Positions 1 through 5,418 of a stretch of 5,823 nt of DNA are shown in pieces (position 1 is the first letter of the stretch; each line of letters starts with the position of its first letter). Location of the stretch: positions 1 to 5,823 of the forward strand of contig DKNL01000174.1 of assembly GCA_002474325.1 (NCBI GenBank), written 5' to 3'. The position numbers were made by a program, and so were the translations under genes. The notes below the pieces were generated by a model. The model saw only the letters and a list, made by a program, of their open reading frames with translations. It was not told the DNA's origin and searched no databases. The DNA comes from Opitutales bacterium UBA7389. Lineage in GTDB: Bacteria > Verrucomicrobiota > Verrucomicrobiia > Opitutales > Opitutaceae.

Positions 1-786
1 CATGATTGGAATGTCTTCAACGAGGCTGCGATCTTGCGGCTCGGCCATCTGCGTCTTCGGCTTGGGAACTCTAGACCAGCGCTTATCCAGCTCTAGGCTA
101 ACCTCCACATCTCTGATCGAAGTTAAATACTCGTCCAGCTTCTCCTTATCTTGTCCCCCAAGTCTTCGCTCGAGGCTTTTCGCGTCGGAGAGCACGGAGT
201 CGAGGATGGAACCACGCAGCTCCAAACTATGCGCGGCCTGCTCCTTGGCCCGTTCCCCTTCGTTGATGAAAAGCTTTCGGAAAAGCTCGCGCGGCCCCTC
301 GATGGGAGGTACACGCACGCCCGTTCGCGTCCAACACATATGGCAGCCACCGTGCAATCCATCTTCGGAACCGATGGTCAGAGACGGGAAGCGTGTCGCC
401 GCTCCAACATGCTCAGCAGCCCGCTGGTCGATGGAAATGTTGCCCTCCGGCATTCCTTTCGCGTCGGCCATTTTAACTCCGCTGAGGAAAGTGTGTACAG
501 AAAAGTGGCCTCCCTTCACATCGTGGTCGAGATGGGAAAAGATGTTAAAGTCTCGACGGTGGCGCTCCATTGGAGCGAGCAAGGGAGTCATGGCGTAATT
601 CGCCCCCGTCTCAGTCGGAAAGAAATCCTTAGGGTACATCCCGAAGGAATTACCAATGCACACCATTCTCATGGGCGGGCCGGAAGCGGAGGCTTTAACC
701 ACTCCAACCGATTTCGCAGCTATGGATTCCAATGCCGGCAGAGCCAAGGTCGCAAACGAGGATTTTAAAAAGAGCCGTCTGTTCAT
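1..786 (-). CDS. DUF1552 family secreted protein, N-terminal part (runs off left edge)
   Basis: The reading frame starts at ATG 786-784 and stays open for 262 codons to the window edge; an in-frame TAG lies four codons upstream, so this is the first possible ATG. The N-terminus MNRRLFLKSS carries a twin-arginine motif (RRLFLK) followed by a short hydrophobic run (about residues 11-24), so export through Tat is likely. Residues from about 38 resemble the DUF1552 (PF07586, HXXSHH) family: MRMVCIGNSFGMYPKDFFP, a histidine-rich stretch at 85-98 (H85, H88, H94, H98), then ISIDQRAAEHVG and TRFPSLTIGSEDG, and a Cys pair at C148/C151. Family members are usually over 400 residues, so roughly the last third is missing here. 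The function of DUF1552 is unknown; in Planctomycetota and Verrucomicrobiota it often sits beside PSCyt1/DUF1592 genes. No Shine-Dalgarno is visible (the bases before ATG are GATAATCCCC). No such partner is adjacent on the upstream side, where a Gfo/Idh/MocA gene lies 229 bases away. Confidence 0.9.
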   Translation of the reverse strand, partial: MNRRLFLKSSFATLALPALESIAAKSVGVVKASASGPPMRMVCIGNSFGMYPKDFFPTETGANYAMTPLLAPMERHRRDFNIFSHLDHDVKGGHFSVHTFLSGVKMADAKGMPEGNISIDQRAAEHVGAATRFPSLTIGSEDGLHGGCHMCWTRTGVRVPPIEGPRELFRKLFINEGERAKEQAAHSLELRGSILDSVLSDAKSLERRLGGQDKEKLDEYLTSIRDVEVSLELDKRWSRVPKPKTQMAEPQDRSLVEDIPIM

Positions 787-797
787 GGGGATTATCT

Positions 798-825
798 AAA
801 ATACCGAATTCAGGGAAAAATGCAA
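798..825 (-). promoter_or_regulatory. Weak candidate promoter for the DUF1552 gene
   Basis: On the minus strand, TTGCAT (825-820) and TATTTT (803-798) are separated by 16 bases and resemble sigma-70 -35 and -10 boxes. They lie so close to the ATG at 786 that the transcript would have almost no leader, in keeping with the missing Shine-Dalgarno. AT-rich spacers give such matches by chance, so this is tentative. Confidence 0.25.
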
Positions 826-915
826 TGTTCGAGAACTAGGCCATGGCACTATACAAATATTACCCAATAATCAGCTAATTTCGACACATTTTTTGGGCAG
901 TAGGGGCGTATTCCG

Positions 916-990
916 ACGTAGGAGCGGGTTTACCCGCGATTTCCCAAAAAGTTAATACGCAATTATCGCGGGATAAACCCGTTCTTACGT
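916..990. repeat. REP-like element, two inverted copies (BIME-like hairpin)
   Basis: Arm 916-940 (core GTAGGAGCGGGTTTACCCGC from 918) and arm 965-990 are reverse complements with two mismatches and one bulged base over 25-26 positions, separated by a 24-base AT-rich loop. The left arm is itself a hairpin: GCGGGT-TT-ACCCGC at 924-937 is a perfect 6-bp stem. The right arm has the equivalent CGGG/CCCG stem. A single related unit occurs at 3669-3703 on the opposite strand. This inverted pairing of self-palindromic units is the layout of REP/BIME repeats. It lies 26 bases past the stop of the Gfo/Idh/MocA gene, so it could stabilise or end that transcript, but no T-run follows it on the minus strand and it is not a canonical terminator. 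Confidence 0.8.
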
Positions 991-1015
991 ACTAAAAATC
1001 GACTCGCTTTTTGCC

Positions 1016-2224
1016 TCAACAATCAACCCAAGCGTTGCCGTTGCGGCTGCTCTCAACTGCCTTTTTAATAAAGCTCATTCCCACAACTCCGTCGTCAACG
1101 GTCGCGTAACTGGATCCATCTCCTGCCTCGTACTCGCTTTTTTGAAAAGCTCGAACGTCCGCTTCGAAGCAGCGATGCAAACGTGCGAAAGCATCGTGAA
1201 AGCCTTCCGAATGCCCCCAAGGAATCGTGGGCTCGTCCAGTAATTCTTGAGGGATATCTCCGAAAAATCCGTCGTTCGGCTTAATGCCACCGCGATAGTA
1301 AGTCCTTTCTGGCTGCTCGATCAGGTAGACTTCTAGCTTCTCGGATTCTTCCTGAGCCCAACGGATGGAGCCAAGTTCCCCATTAACCTCGATTCTAAGA
1401 TCATTCTTGTGACCCACTCCGATTTGCGTAGCTCGAACCAGAGCTGGCGACCCATTGCTCATGCGGCAATAGACTGTAATATGATCGTCAAGCGGCTGCT
1501 CAACGGATTCCGACAATGGCGTCAACGATTCCATGTGGGCACTCAAAGAAACGACTTCCAATCCCGTAACATAACGGAGCTGCATCAGCGCGTGCGTTCC
1601 AATATCTCCCCCACAATTGCTTAGGCCAGATTTCGAAGCATCCAGCCGCCAGGCTGTCTTGACGAATTCGGGATCTCGGGACTGGATGGCCATCCAGGAC
1701 TGCAGATAACTGGCATCTACCCAGCGCACCTCGCCGATTAGCCCACTTTGGACAATGAACCTGGCCAGTCGGCTCGTCCAATGTCCCAAGTATGTGTGGG
1801 CGACGCAAAACGGAATCCTCTTCGATTGGACGATCTCAGCCAGCGTTTTGGCGTCTTCCAAGGTAAAAGTGAGCGGCTTTTCGCAAAGTACGGGAATACC
1901 CGCTTCAAGAAATTTCTTGGCCGGATCGAAATGGACATGGTTCGGAGTCAGGATGAGGACGTAGTCAATGCGATCGTTCTCGGGCTTTGCCAACTCCGCC
2001 TCCAGTAACTCGTCATAATTATCGTATCCTTCGATCGGGTACGGCCAATTTTCCACTGCCTCTTTAGCCTTCTCTACATTCGAGGATAAAGCCCCGCTAA
2101 CAACGCGACGGGTCCCGTCCATAAATATCGCCCTCTGGTGGGCATTGGATATAAAGCCAGAGCCCCCTCCAATCATACCAACCTTTAACACTTTTGGATC
2201 GTTATTCTCCATACGTTTGGGCAT
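1016..2224 (-). CDS. Gfo/Idh/MocA family NAD(P)-dependent oxidoreductase
   Basis: A 402-residue cytoplasmic protein predicted to oxidise or reduce a hydroxyl of a sugar, amino sugar or cyclitol using NAD(P). With the start used here, the N-terminal Rossmann domain opens with KVGMIGGGSGF (glycine cluster G19-G23). It is followed by ILTPNHVHF (93-99) and the family hallmark CEKPLTF with the presumed catalytic lysine K116. The C-terminal alpha/beta domain contains GGDIGTHA (205-212, D207 and H211), the usual site of the remaining catalytic residues. The C-terminal run DGVVGMSFIKKAVESS is typical of a 385-400-residue subgroup of COG0673. The start is ATG 2224-2222 because AGGA lies five bases upstream. 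The frame stays open up to ATG 2323-2321, but those extra 33 codons (hydrophobic, unlike the family) are probably untranslated. ATG 2230 and 2212 are alternatives. The substrate cannot be told from sequence. It lies 463 bases downstream of an isomerase/epimerase gene, a frequent partner of this family. Confidence 0.93.
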   Translation of the reverse strand: MPKRMENNDPKVLKVGMIGGGSGFISNAHQRAIFMDGTRRVVSGALSSNVEKAKEAVENWPYPIEGYDNYDELLEAELAKPENDRIDYVLILTPNHVHFDPAKKFLEAGIPVLCEKPLTFTLEDAKTLAEIVQSKRIPFCVAHTYLGHWTSRLARFIVQSGLIGEVRWVDASYLQSWMAIQSRDPEFVKTAWRLDASKSGLSNCGGDIGTHALMQLRYVTGLEVVSLSAHMESLTPLSESVEQPLDDHITVYCRMSNGSPALVRATQIGVGHKNDLRIEVNGELGSIRWAQEESEKLEVYLIEQPERTYYRGGIKPNDGFFGDIPQELLDEPTIPWGHSEGFHDAFARLHRCFEADVRAFQKSEYEAGDGSSYATVDDGVVGMSFIKKAVESSRNGNAWVDC

Positions 2225-2229
2225 AATCA

Positions 2230-2233
2230 TCCT
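2230..2233 (-). promoter_or_regulatory. Ribosome binding site deciding the oxidoreductase start
   Basis: AGGA on the minus strand (2233-2230) sits five bases before ATG 2224. The same AGG directly abuts ATG 2230, leaving that codon no workable spacing, and ATG 2212 has no purine-rich tract before it. This is the clearest Shine-Dalgarno-like site in the window, though it is only four bases long. Confidence 0.45.
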
Positions 2234-2468
2234 ATTTACGATATAGCGCAAGCGCGAGATAAACGGAAATAACAAATTGGTAGAGCCGATTGTCTCAAGT
2301 GGCCCGAGAAATAATACTAGCACCCTAACGGCCGATTGAGGACAGGGCCATGCTTTCAGCTACGCCCCGCACGCAATCAACCCTAACCTACTAATCGAAT
2401 GCGGCATCCAAATCAATTATGCCAGGGCGGAAAACTTAATGTTCGCAGCGCGAATACCTAATGGCCTC

Positions 2469-2481
2469 GTTCTCCGAGAAC
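2469..2481. promoter_or_regulatory. Perfect 13-base inverted repeat, possible operator
   Basis: GTTCTC-C-GAGAAC is a perfect 6+1+6 inverted repeat, the kind of symmetry bound by dimeric regulators. It lies about 245 bases before the oxidoreductase start and just beside a second palindrome. No regulator gene is in the window, so the operator role is inference. Confidence 0.35.
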
Positions 2482-2485
2482 ACTA

Positions 2486-2507
2486 GTTAACCCGCTAGCG
2501 GGTCAAC
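2486..2507. promoter_or_regulatory. 22-base near-perfect palindrome centred on CTAG
   Basis: The core ACCCGCTAGCGGGT (2490-2503) is a perfect 14-base palindrome; the flanking GTTA and TCAAC extend symmetry to 22 bases with one mismatched pair. With no loop at its centre it suits a DNA-bound dimer better than an RNA hairpin. It could be an operator for the oxidoreductase gene or part of a dispersed repeat. Confidence 0.45.
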
Positions 2508-2532
2508 GATATTGAAAAACAAATTCAACATC
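2508..2532. repeat. 9-bp imperfect hairpin beside the palindrome cluster
   Basis: GATATTGAA (2508-2516) pairs with TTCAACATC (2524-2532) with one mismatch around an AT-rich 7-base loop. CTAGC at 2495-2499 and GCTAG at 2533-2537 can extend it as an outer stem with a bulge. Biological role unknown. Confidence 0.4.
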
Positions 2533-2604
2533 GCTAGCTTCGATCGAGATGAATACTCCAAGGGCAAATTGCTCATTCCAATTTTCGACTCAATCACCTG
2601 TCCC

Positions 2605-2625
2605 CGAGCAGCGAGACCCTGCTCG
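2605..2625. repeat. Perfect 7-bp GC-rich hairpin downstream of the isomerase/epimerase gene
   Basis: CGAGCAG (2605-2611) and CTGCTCG (2619-2625) form a perfect stem around a 7-base loop, about 63 bases past the stop of the upstream minus-strand gene. It may mark the transcript's 3' end. No T-tract follows on the minus strand (the next bases read GGGGACAGG), so it is not a standard intrinsic terminator. Confidence 0.45.
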
Positions 2626-2687
2626 CCTGTTAGAGCTATTCAGTGAGCCTGGCGAACGATTTTCAAAAATTAGAGAGCGGATCGCAT

Positions 2688-3572
2688 CTAACCAAACACC
2701 GCTTTGATCTTCTCTCTGAGAAAACACACGCTGCGTTGCATTTGCTCGAATCCATCGACACCATCCTCGATACTGATCCATCCATCGAATCCGACCGATT
2801 TGAGCGTTCCGAAAATCGCGTCGTAGTCGTTGAGACCCTTGCCGATTTCCCCATGGTTCAACCGTTGGGCATAACCAACGCTATCCATTTCTTCCTTACG
2901 CAGATCCTCCAGGCTTCCTTCCAGTAGAAACCGGTCGCTAGCGTGCATCGTTACCACCCGTTCCTTTACCCGCTCCAGCAGTTCAAGAGGATCTTCCCCC
3001 GCCAGGATCGTATTACTGGGATCGTAGTTTACACCGAAATGCGGCGACTCAATCCGATCCACCAGCTGACAAAAGACATCCATCTGCTGAGCGAACTCAG
3101 GATACGTCCAGTAATTATCCTTGTAGTGATTCTCCATGATCAGCGTGATTCCTCTTTCGGCCGCATGAGGAATGCAGGCCTCGATACACTCCGCTGCATA
3201 GGCCACCCCATCTTCGCGAGATACTTCTGGGCGACGCTGCCCCGACAGCACACGACAGTAATTGCCGCCTAGCTCGTGACACATTTCGGTCCACCGTTTT
3301 TCTTCGTCGACTTGCGCCTGTCGAAATTGCGGGTCCGGATGAGTGAAATCCGGAGAGCAGCAGAGCATGGGAATAGAGCGGCCCTGATCTTCCACACGCT
3401 TTCGATAATCCGACCAACCCGACTCGTCCTTGAGATCAAGAAAGTCGCTATAAAATTCGAGCCCGTCTACATCGAGCTTTCCGGATAGATCAATCCACTC
3501 ATTTAGTGACATGGATCCGTCAACACAAAGTGGATCCATCCAGGCTTTAGGAAAAGCGGCTAATTTTGGCAT
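2688..3572 (-). CDS. Sugar phosphate isomerase/epimerase family protein (xylose isomerase-like TIM barrel)
   Basis: A 294-residue cytoplasmic protein of the AP endonuclease 2 / xylose isomerase-like barrel family (PF01261, COG1082), whose members isomerise, epimerise or dehydrate sugars and cyclitols with a divalent metal. The expected metal ligands sit at the ends of barrel strands in the right order: E147 in LIMENHYKDN, D184 in GVNYDPSNT, H210 in VVTMHASD and E269 in WISIEDG. H149 and D213 are further candidate active-site residues. The strand DGLEFYSDF (37-45) near the N-terminus is also typical. Length is normal and the frame intact. The start is ATG 3572-3570. A GGGA lies about ten bases upstream, a rather long spacing. 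Between H210 and E269 is a long segment (about 214-262) ending in LNHGEIGKGLNDYDAIF, as seen in members paired with sugar dehydrogenases. It lies 161 bases downstream of the MDR dehydrogenase. The substrate is not inferable. Confidence 0.9.
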   Translation of the reverse strand: MPKLAAFPKAWMDPLCVDGSMSLNEWIDLSGKLDVDGLEFYSDFLDLKDESGWSDYRKRVEDQGRSIPMLCCSPDFTHPDPQFRQAQVDEEKRWTEMCHELGGNYCRVLSGQRRPEVSREDGVAYAAECIEACIPHAAERGITLIMENHYKDNYWTYPEFAQQMDVFCQLVDRIESPHFGVNYDPSNTILAGEDPLELLERVKERVVTMHASDRFLLEGSLEDLRKEEMDSVGYAQRLNHGEIGKGLNDYDAIFGTLKSVGFDGWISIEDGVDGFEQMQRSVCFLREKIKAVFG

Positions 3573-3585
3573 GATGTTAATTTCC

Positions 3586-3613
3586 CACGGATTACGCGGA
3601 TAGTCACGGATTA
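3586..3613. repeat. Short tandem of CACGGATTA-type 9-mers
   Basis: CACGGATTA occurs at 3586-3594 and again at 3605-3613, with a degenerate copy CGCGGATAG (3595-3603) between them. Similar 'CACGGATTA' strings recur between genes in some Verrucomicrobiota genomes (recollection, not checked). It lies just before the start of the isomerase/epimerase gene, so it will be in that gene's leader or promoter. Confidence 0.5.
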
Positions 3614-3668
3614 ACCAATAGATCCAAAAGTCCTATTTGTGGATAGAGTCTCGCGCAAAATCCCATTC

Positions 3669-3703
3669 GATCGGAATCGCGGCGTGAAGCCGCTCCTACA
3701 AGA
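3669..3703 (-). repeat. REP-like element, single unit
   Basis: Read on the minus strand it begins TTGTAGGAGCGGCTTCACG and ends in CGCGATTCCGATC. It matches the left arm of the element at 916-990 in the opening GTAGGAGCGG, the TT-AC centre and the closing CGCGATT. GCGGC and GCCGC at 3679-3693 form a perfect 5-bp stem with a 5-base loop. It sits between the dehydrogenase stop and the isomerase/epimerase start. Confidence 0.75.
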
Positions 3704-3733
3704 ATACTCAATAGCCGATACTTTCCTCCTCAC

Positions 3734-4756
3734 TCATGGCTTCAGTACCGCTTTGACGATTTCAGCTGAGTGCATGGTTTCAAAGGCTTCGTGCCACCCC
3801 TCTAATGGCCACACACCTCCGATCACTGGATCTAGGTTCAACTGACCCGAGCTGATCAAGCGAATGACCCGTTCCCAAATCGGCCAGTTGTGACTAAAGC
3901 TACCTCGCAAAGTTATCGCCTTCTGGACGAGCGGATCCAAAGAGAAGTCTAATGGCTGGGGCCCCCAACCCACTTTACTGATCCAGCCAGCAGGACGCGT
4001 GATCTTCAATGCGATCTCCAAGGTTTTGGACACGCCGGCGGCGTCAATAACGCCATCTACGCCTAGGCCATCACCCGAATAAGCCCATTCATCCAGATCG
4101 CCGACAATCGCTTCGCACCCATAGGCCTTGGCGACTTCGAGCCGCTTACTGTCCGATTCCAACCCGACCACAGCAACTTCCGCTCCCCAAAGCTTGGCGA
4201 TCGCCGCGCACACTAGCCCGATGGGACCCGGGCCCAATACGACCACGCGATCACCCGGCTTGATCTCCGACTGGTTTACGACCGCGTTATAGGCAACGCA
4301 ACAGGGCTCGGTGAGGGCCGCTTTCTCAAATGGAAGGGAATCCGGAATTCTGTGCAGGCATCTCGCTGGCACACGAACGAATTTCGTCATGGCTCCATCC
4401 ACGCCATAGCCAAAGCCCTTTCGCGTCGGATCAAGATTGTACAAACCCTTTCGCGACATCGGATTATTGGGATCGATGACAGCCGCAGTCTCGCTGACGA
4501 CACGATCGCCTTCCATCCATCCGGTTACGCGCTTGCCAATCTCAGTAATCACTCCCCCAAACTCATGGCCCAGGACCACAGGATAGGCCACCGGCCAACT
4601 GTGCAAAGCTTGCCACTGGTGCAGGTCACTCCCGCAAACACTCACGGCTTCGACGGCCAGGAGCACCTCATCTTCGTCGATAGATGGCTTTTCGAATTCC
4701 CGGAGCTCAACGGCTCCCGTCTCGTCTTTGTAATTCACTACGGCGAGGTTTGTCAT
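3734..4756 (-). CDS. Zinc-type medium-chain dehydrogenase (alcohol/sorbitol/threonine dehydrogenase-like)
   Basis: A 340-residue cytoplasmic NAD(P)-dependent dehydrogenase of the MDR superfamily (GroES-like domain, then Rossmann domain), likely acting on a sugar or polyol hydroxyl. With the start used here, the catalytic zinc ligands are present: C41 in VSVCGSD, H64 and E65 in LGHEFGG, and E150 in LTEPCCV. The nucleotide motif VVVLGPGPIGL lies at 171-181. The small zinc-lobe segment is there, but its four cysteines are replaced by D95, N98, S101 and D109 at the usual spacing (x2, x2, x7), so the structural zinc is almost certainly absent, as in sorbitol dehydrogenases. The start is ATG 4756, which gives the family-like N-terminus MTNLAVV. 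An in-frame GTG at 4789 would add 11 residues. Neither start has a Shine-Dalgarno. It is the first gene of the minus-strand sugar-gene group. The substrate is unknown. Confidence 0.92.
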   Translation of the reverse strand: MTNLAVVNYKDETGAVELREFEKPSIDEDEVLLAVEAVSVCGSDLHQWQALHSWPVAYPVVLGHEFGGVITEIGKRVTGWMEGDRVVSETAAVIDPNNPMSRKGLYNLDPTRKGFGYGVDGAMTKFVRVPARCLHRIPDSLPFEKAALTEPCCVAYNAVVNQSEIKPGDRVVVLGPGPIGLVCAAIAKLWGAEVAVVGLESDSKRLEVAKAYGCEAIVGDLDEWAYSGDGLGVDGVIDAAGVSKTLEIALKITRPAGWISKVGWGPQPLDFSLDPLVQKAITLRGSFSHNWPIWERVIRLISSGQLNLDPVIGGVWPLEGWHEAFETMHSAEIVKAVLKP

Positions 4757-5100
4757 AAGAAACTGGATATCTAGATTGATCCCTTTCACAAAAGTCGGAA
4801 GGAGTCCAATCCCAATCCAAACAAATTAACCATCTACCCGAACGCTCCAGCAGCGGTTATACCTCACCCATAAACGTCCGAGAAAATCCTTTGCAAGTAG
4901 CTTCACTTCTCCGAATAGCACTCTCCTCTTCGCTCTGCTCATAAGACTTGATGGATACCATATGGGCCCATGAATTCGCCCAGAAGCTGACATTCGGTAC
5001 TGGTTAGAGCTGCAAACACTGAATCACGTTTAAAAATGTCGGGCCTGGTTTTTCTTTGATTGATACCGAGTCACCTCTGTAGCATTTACAGGCCTATTCT
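4757..5100. other. 344-base divergent intergenic region, no convincing gene
   Basis: This separates the minus-strand dehydrogenase from the plus-strand NIPSNAP remnant, so promoters for both directions should lie here. I see only a 10-base palindrome ATGGGCCCAT (4962-4971) and a weak plus-strand -35/-10 pair around 5059-5088 (TTGATT ... TAGCAT). A 34-codon minus-strand frame at 4857-4961 matches nothing I recognise. Confidence 0.5.
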
Positions 5101-5391
5101 ATGAATAACCTAATTCGTATTTCACTCAATATCTCGGCAGCGGTTTTCATAATCTTCGGCACTACCCCGATCGCAATTTCGGGGCATCATGAAAAGCCTA
5201 TCATCGAGGTTCGGGTATATAAGATAGCGGCAGGCAAGATGGATGAGTGGGGACGCTTTTTTCATGATTAGCTGGTCGATCCACAGGAGTGAACAGAAAT
5301 GAAAATCATCGCCGCTTACCGTGCTAAAATCGGAGTAAATACCGTAAATTCAAACTGGGGTTCAATTCGGGCTATCAGCCTTGATTCCTAA
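5101..5391 (+). pseudogene. Decayed gene for a secreted NIPSNAP-family protein
   Basis: An ATG at 5101 opens a 56-codon frame with a signal-peptide-like hydrophobic N-terminus (about residues 1-27, ending AIS-G). Then comes IIEVRVYKIAAGKMDEWGRF, which strongly resembles the first strand and helix of NIPSNAP (PF07978) ferredoxin-like domains. The frame is cut by TAG at 5269-5271. In the same frame, recognisable sequence resumes as LVDPQE, is cut again by TGA at 5290-5292, then continues with MKIIAAYRA, which suits the second strand of the fold, and ends at TAA 5389-5391. The rest of the usual domain is degraded or missing. Two independent stops and lost C-terminal sequence argue against a sequencing error. 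No Shine-Dalgarno precedes it. It lies 27 bases before the PSCyt1 gene on the same strand. If the first part were still translated it would be a 56-residue exported peptide. Confidence 0.7.
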
Positions 5392-5418
5392 CAGAGTAAA
5401 CTTAGCATCTCGCTTAAC

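Larger units (their letters stand above)
2225..2687. other. 463-base intergenic region, no gene seen, rich in palindromes
   Basis: No reading frame with recognisable protein similarity was found on either strand between the oxidoreductase start and the stop of the isomerase/epimerase gene. Most of the structure lies at 2469-2547 and 2605-2625, listed separately. The oxidoreductase promoter should lie here, as the gap is long for simple read-through, but no strong -35/-10 pair is evident. Confidence 0.6.

Noticed and set aside
2..768. Long plus-strand open frames opposite the DUF1552 gene
   Set aside because: They lie antisense to a frame with a Tat signal and clear family motifs, show low-complexity Ser/Arg-rich translation and no recognisable domain; shadow frames.
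916..990. Intrinsic terminator for the oxidoreductase gene
   Set aside because: Although well placed and able to fold, it has no T-tract on the minus strand and matches a dispersed repeat unit, so I list it as a repeat.
2943..3488. Plus-strand frames of 70-109 codons opposite the isomerase/epimerase gene
   Set aside because: Antisense to the intact barrel gene with all its metal ligands; no domain recognisable in translation.
4352..4774. 140-codon plus-strand frame opposite the dehydrogenase
   Set aside because: Fully covered by the N-terminal half of the dehydrogenase gene, whose zinc and substrate motifs fix the true frame.
4857..4961. 34-codon minus-strand frame in the divergent spacer (starts MVSIKSYEQS)
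   Set aside because: It has a reasonable amino-acid mix but no ribosome binding site, no known similarity and a length easily reached by chance.
5269..5292. Stop-codon readthrough or selenocysteine in the NIPSNAP-like frame
   Set aside because: One stop is TAG and the other TGA, neither falls at a plausible Cys position, no SECIS-like hairpin is evident just after the TGA, and the downstream domain is degraded; decay explains it better.
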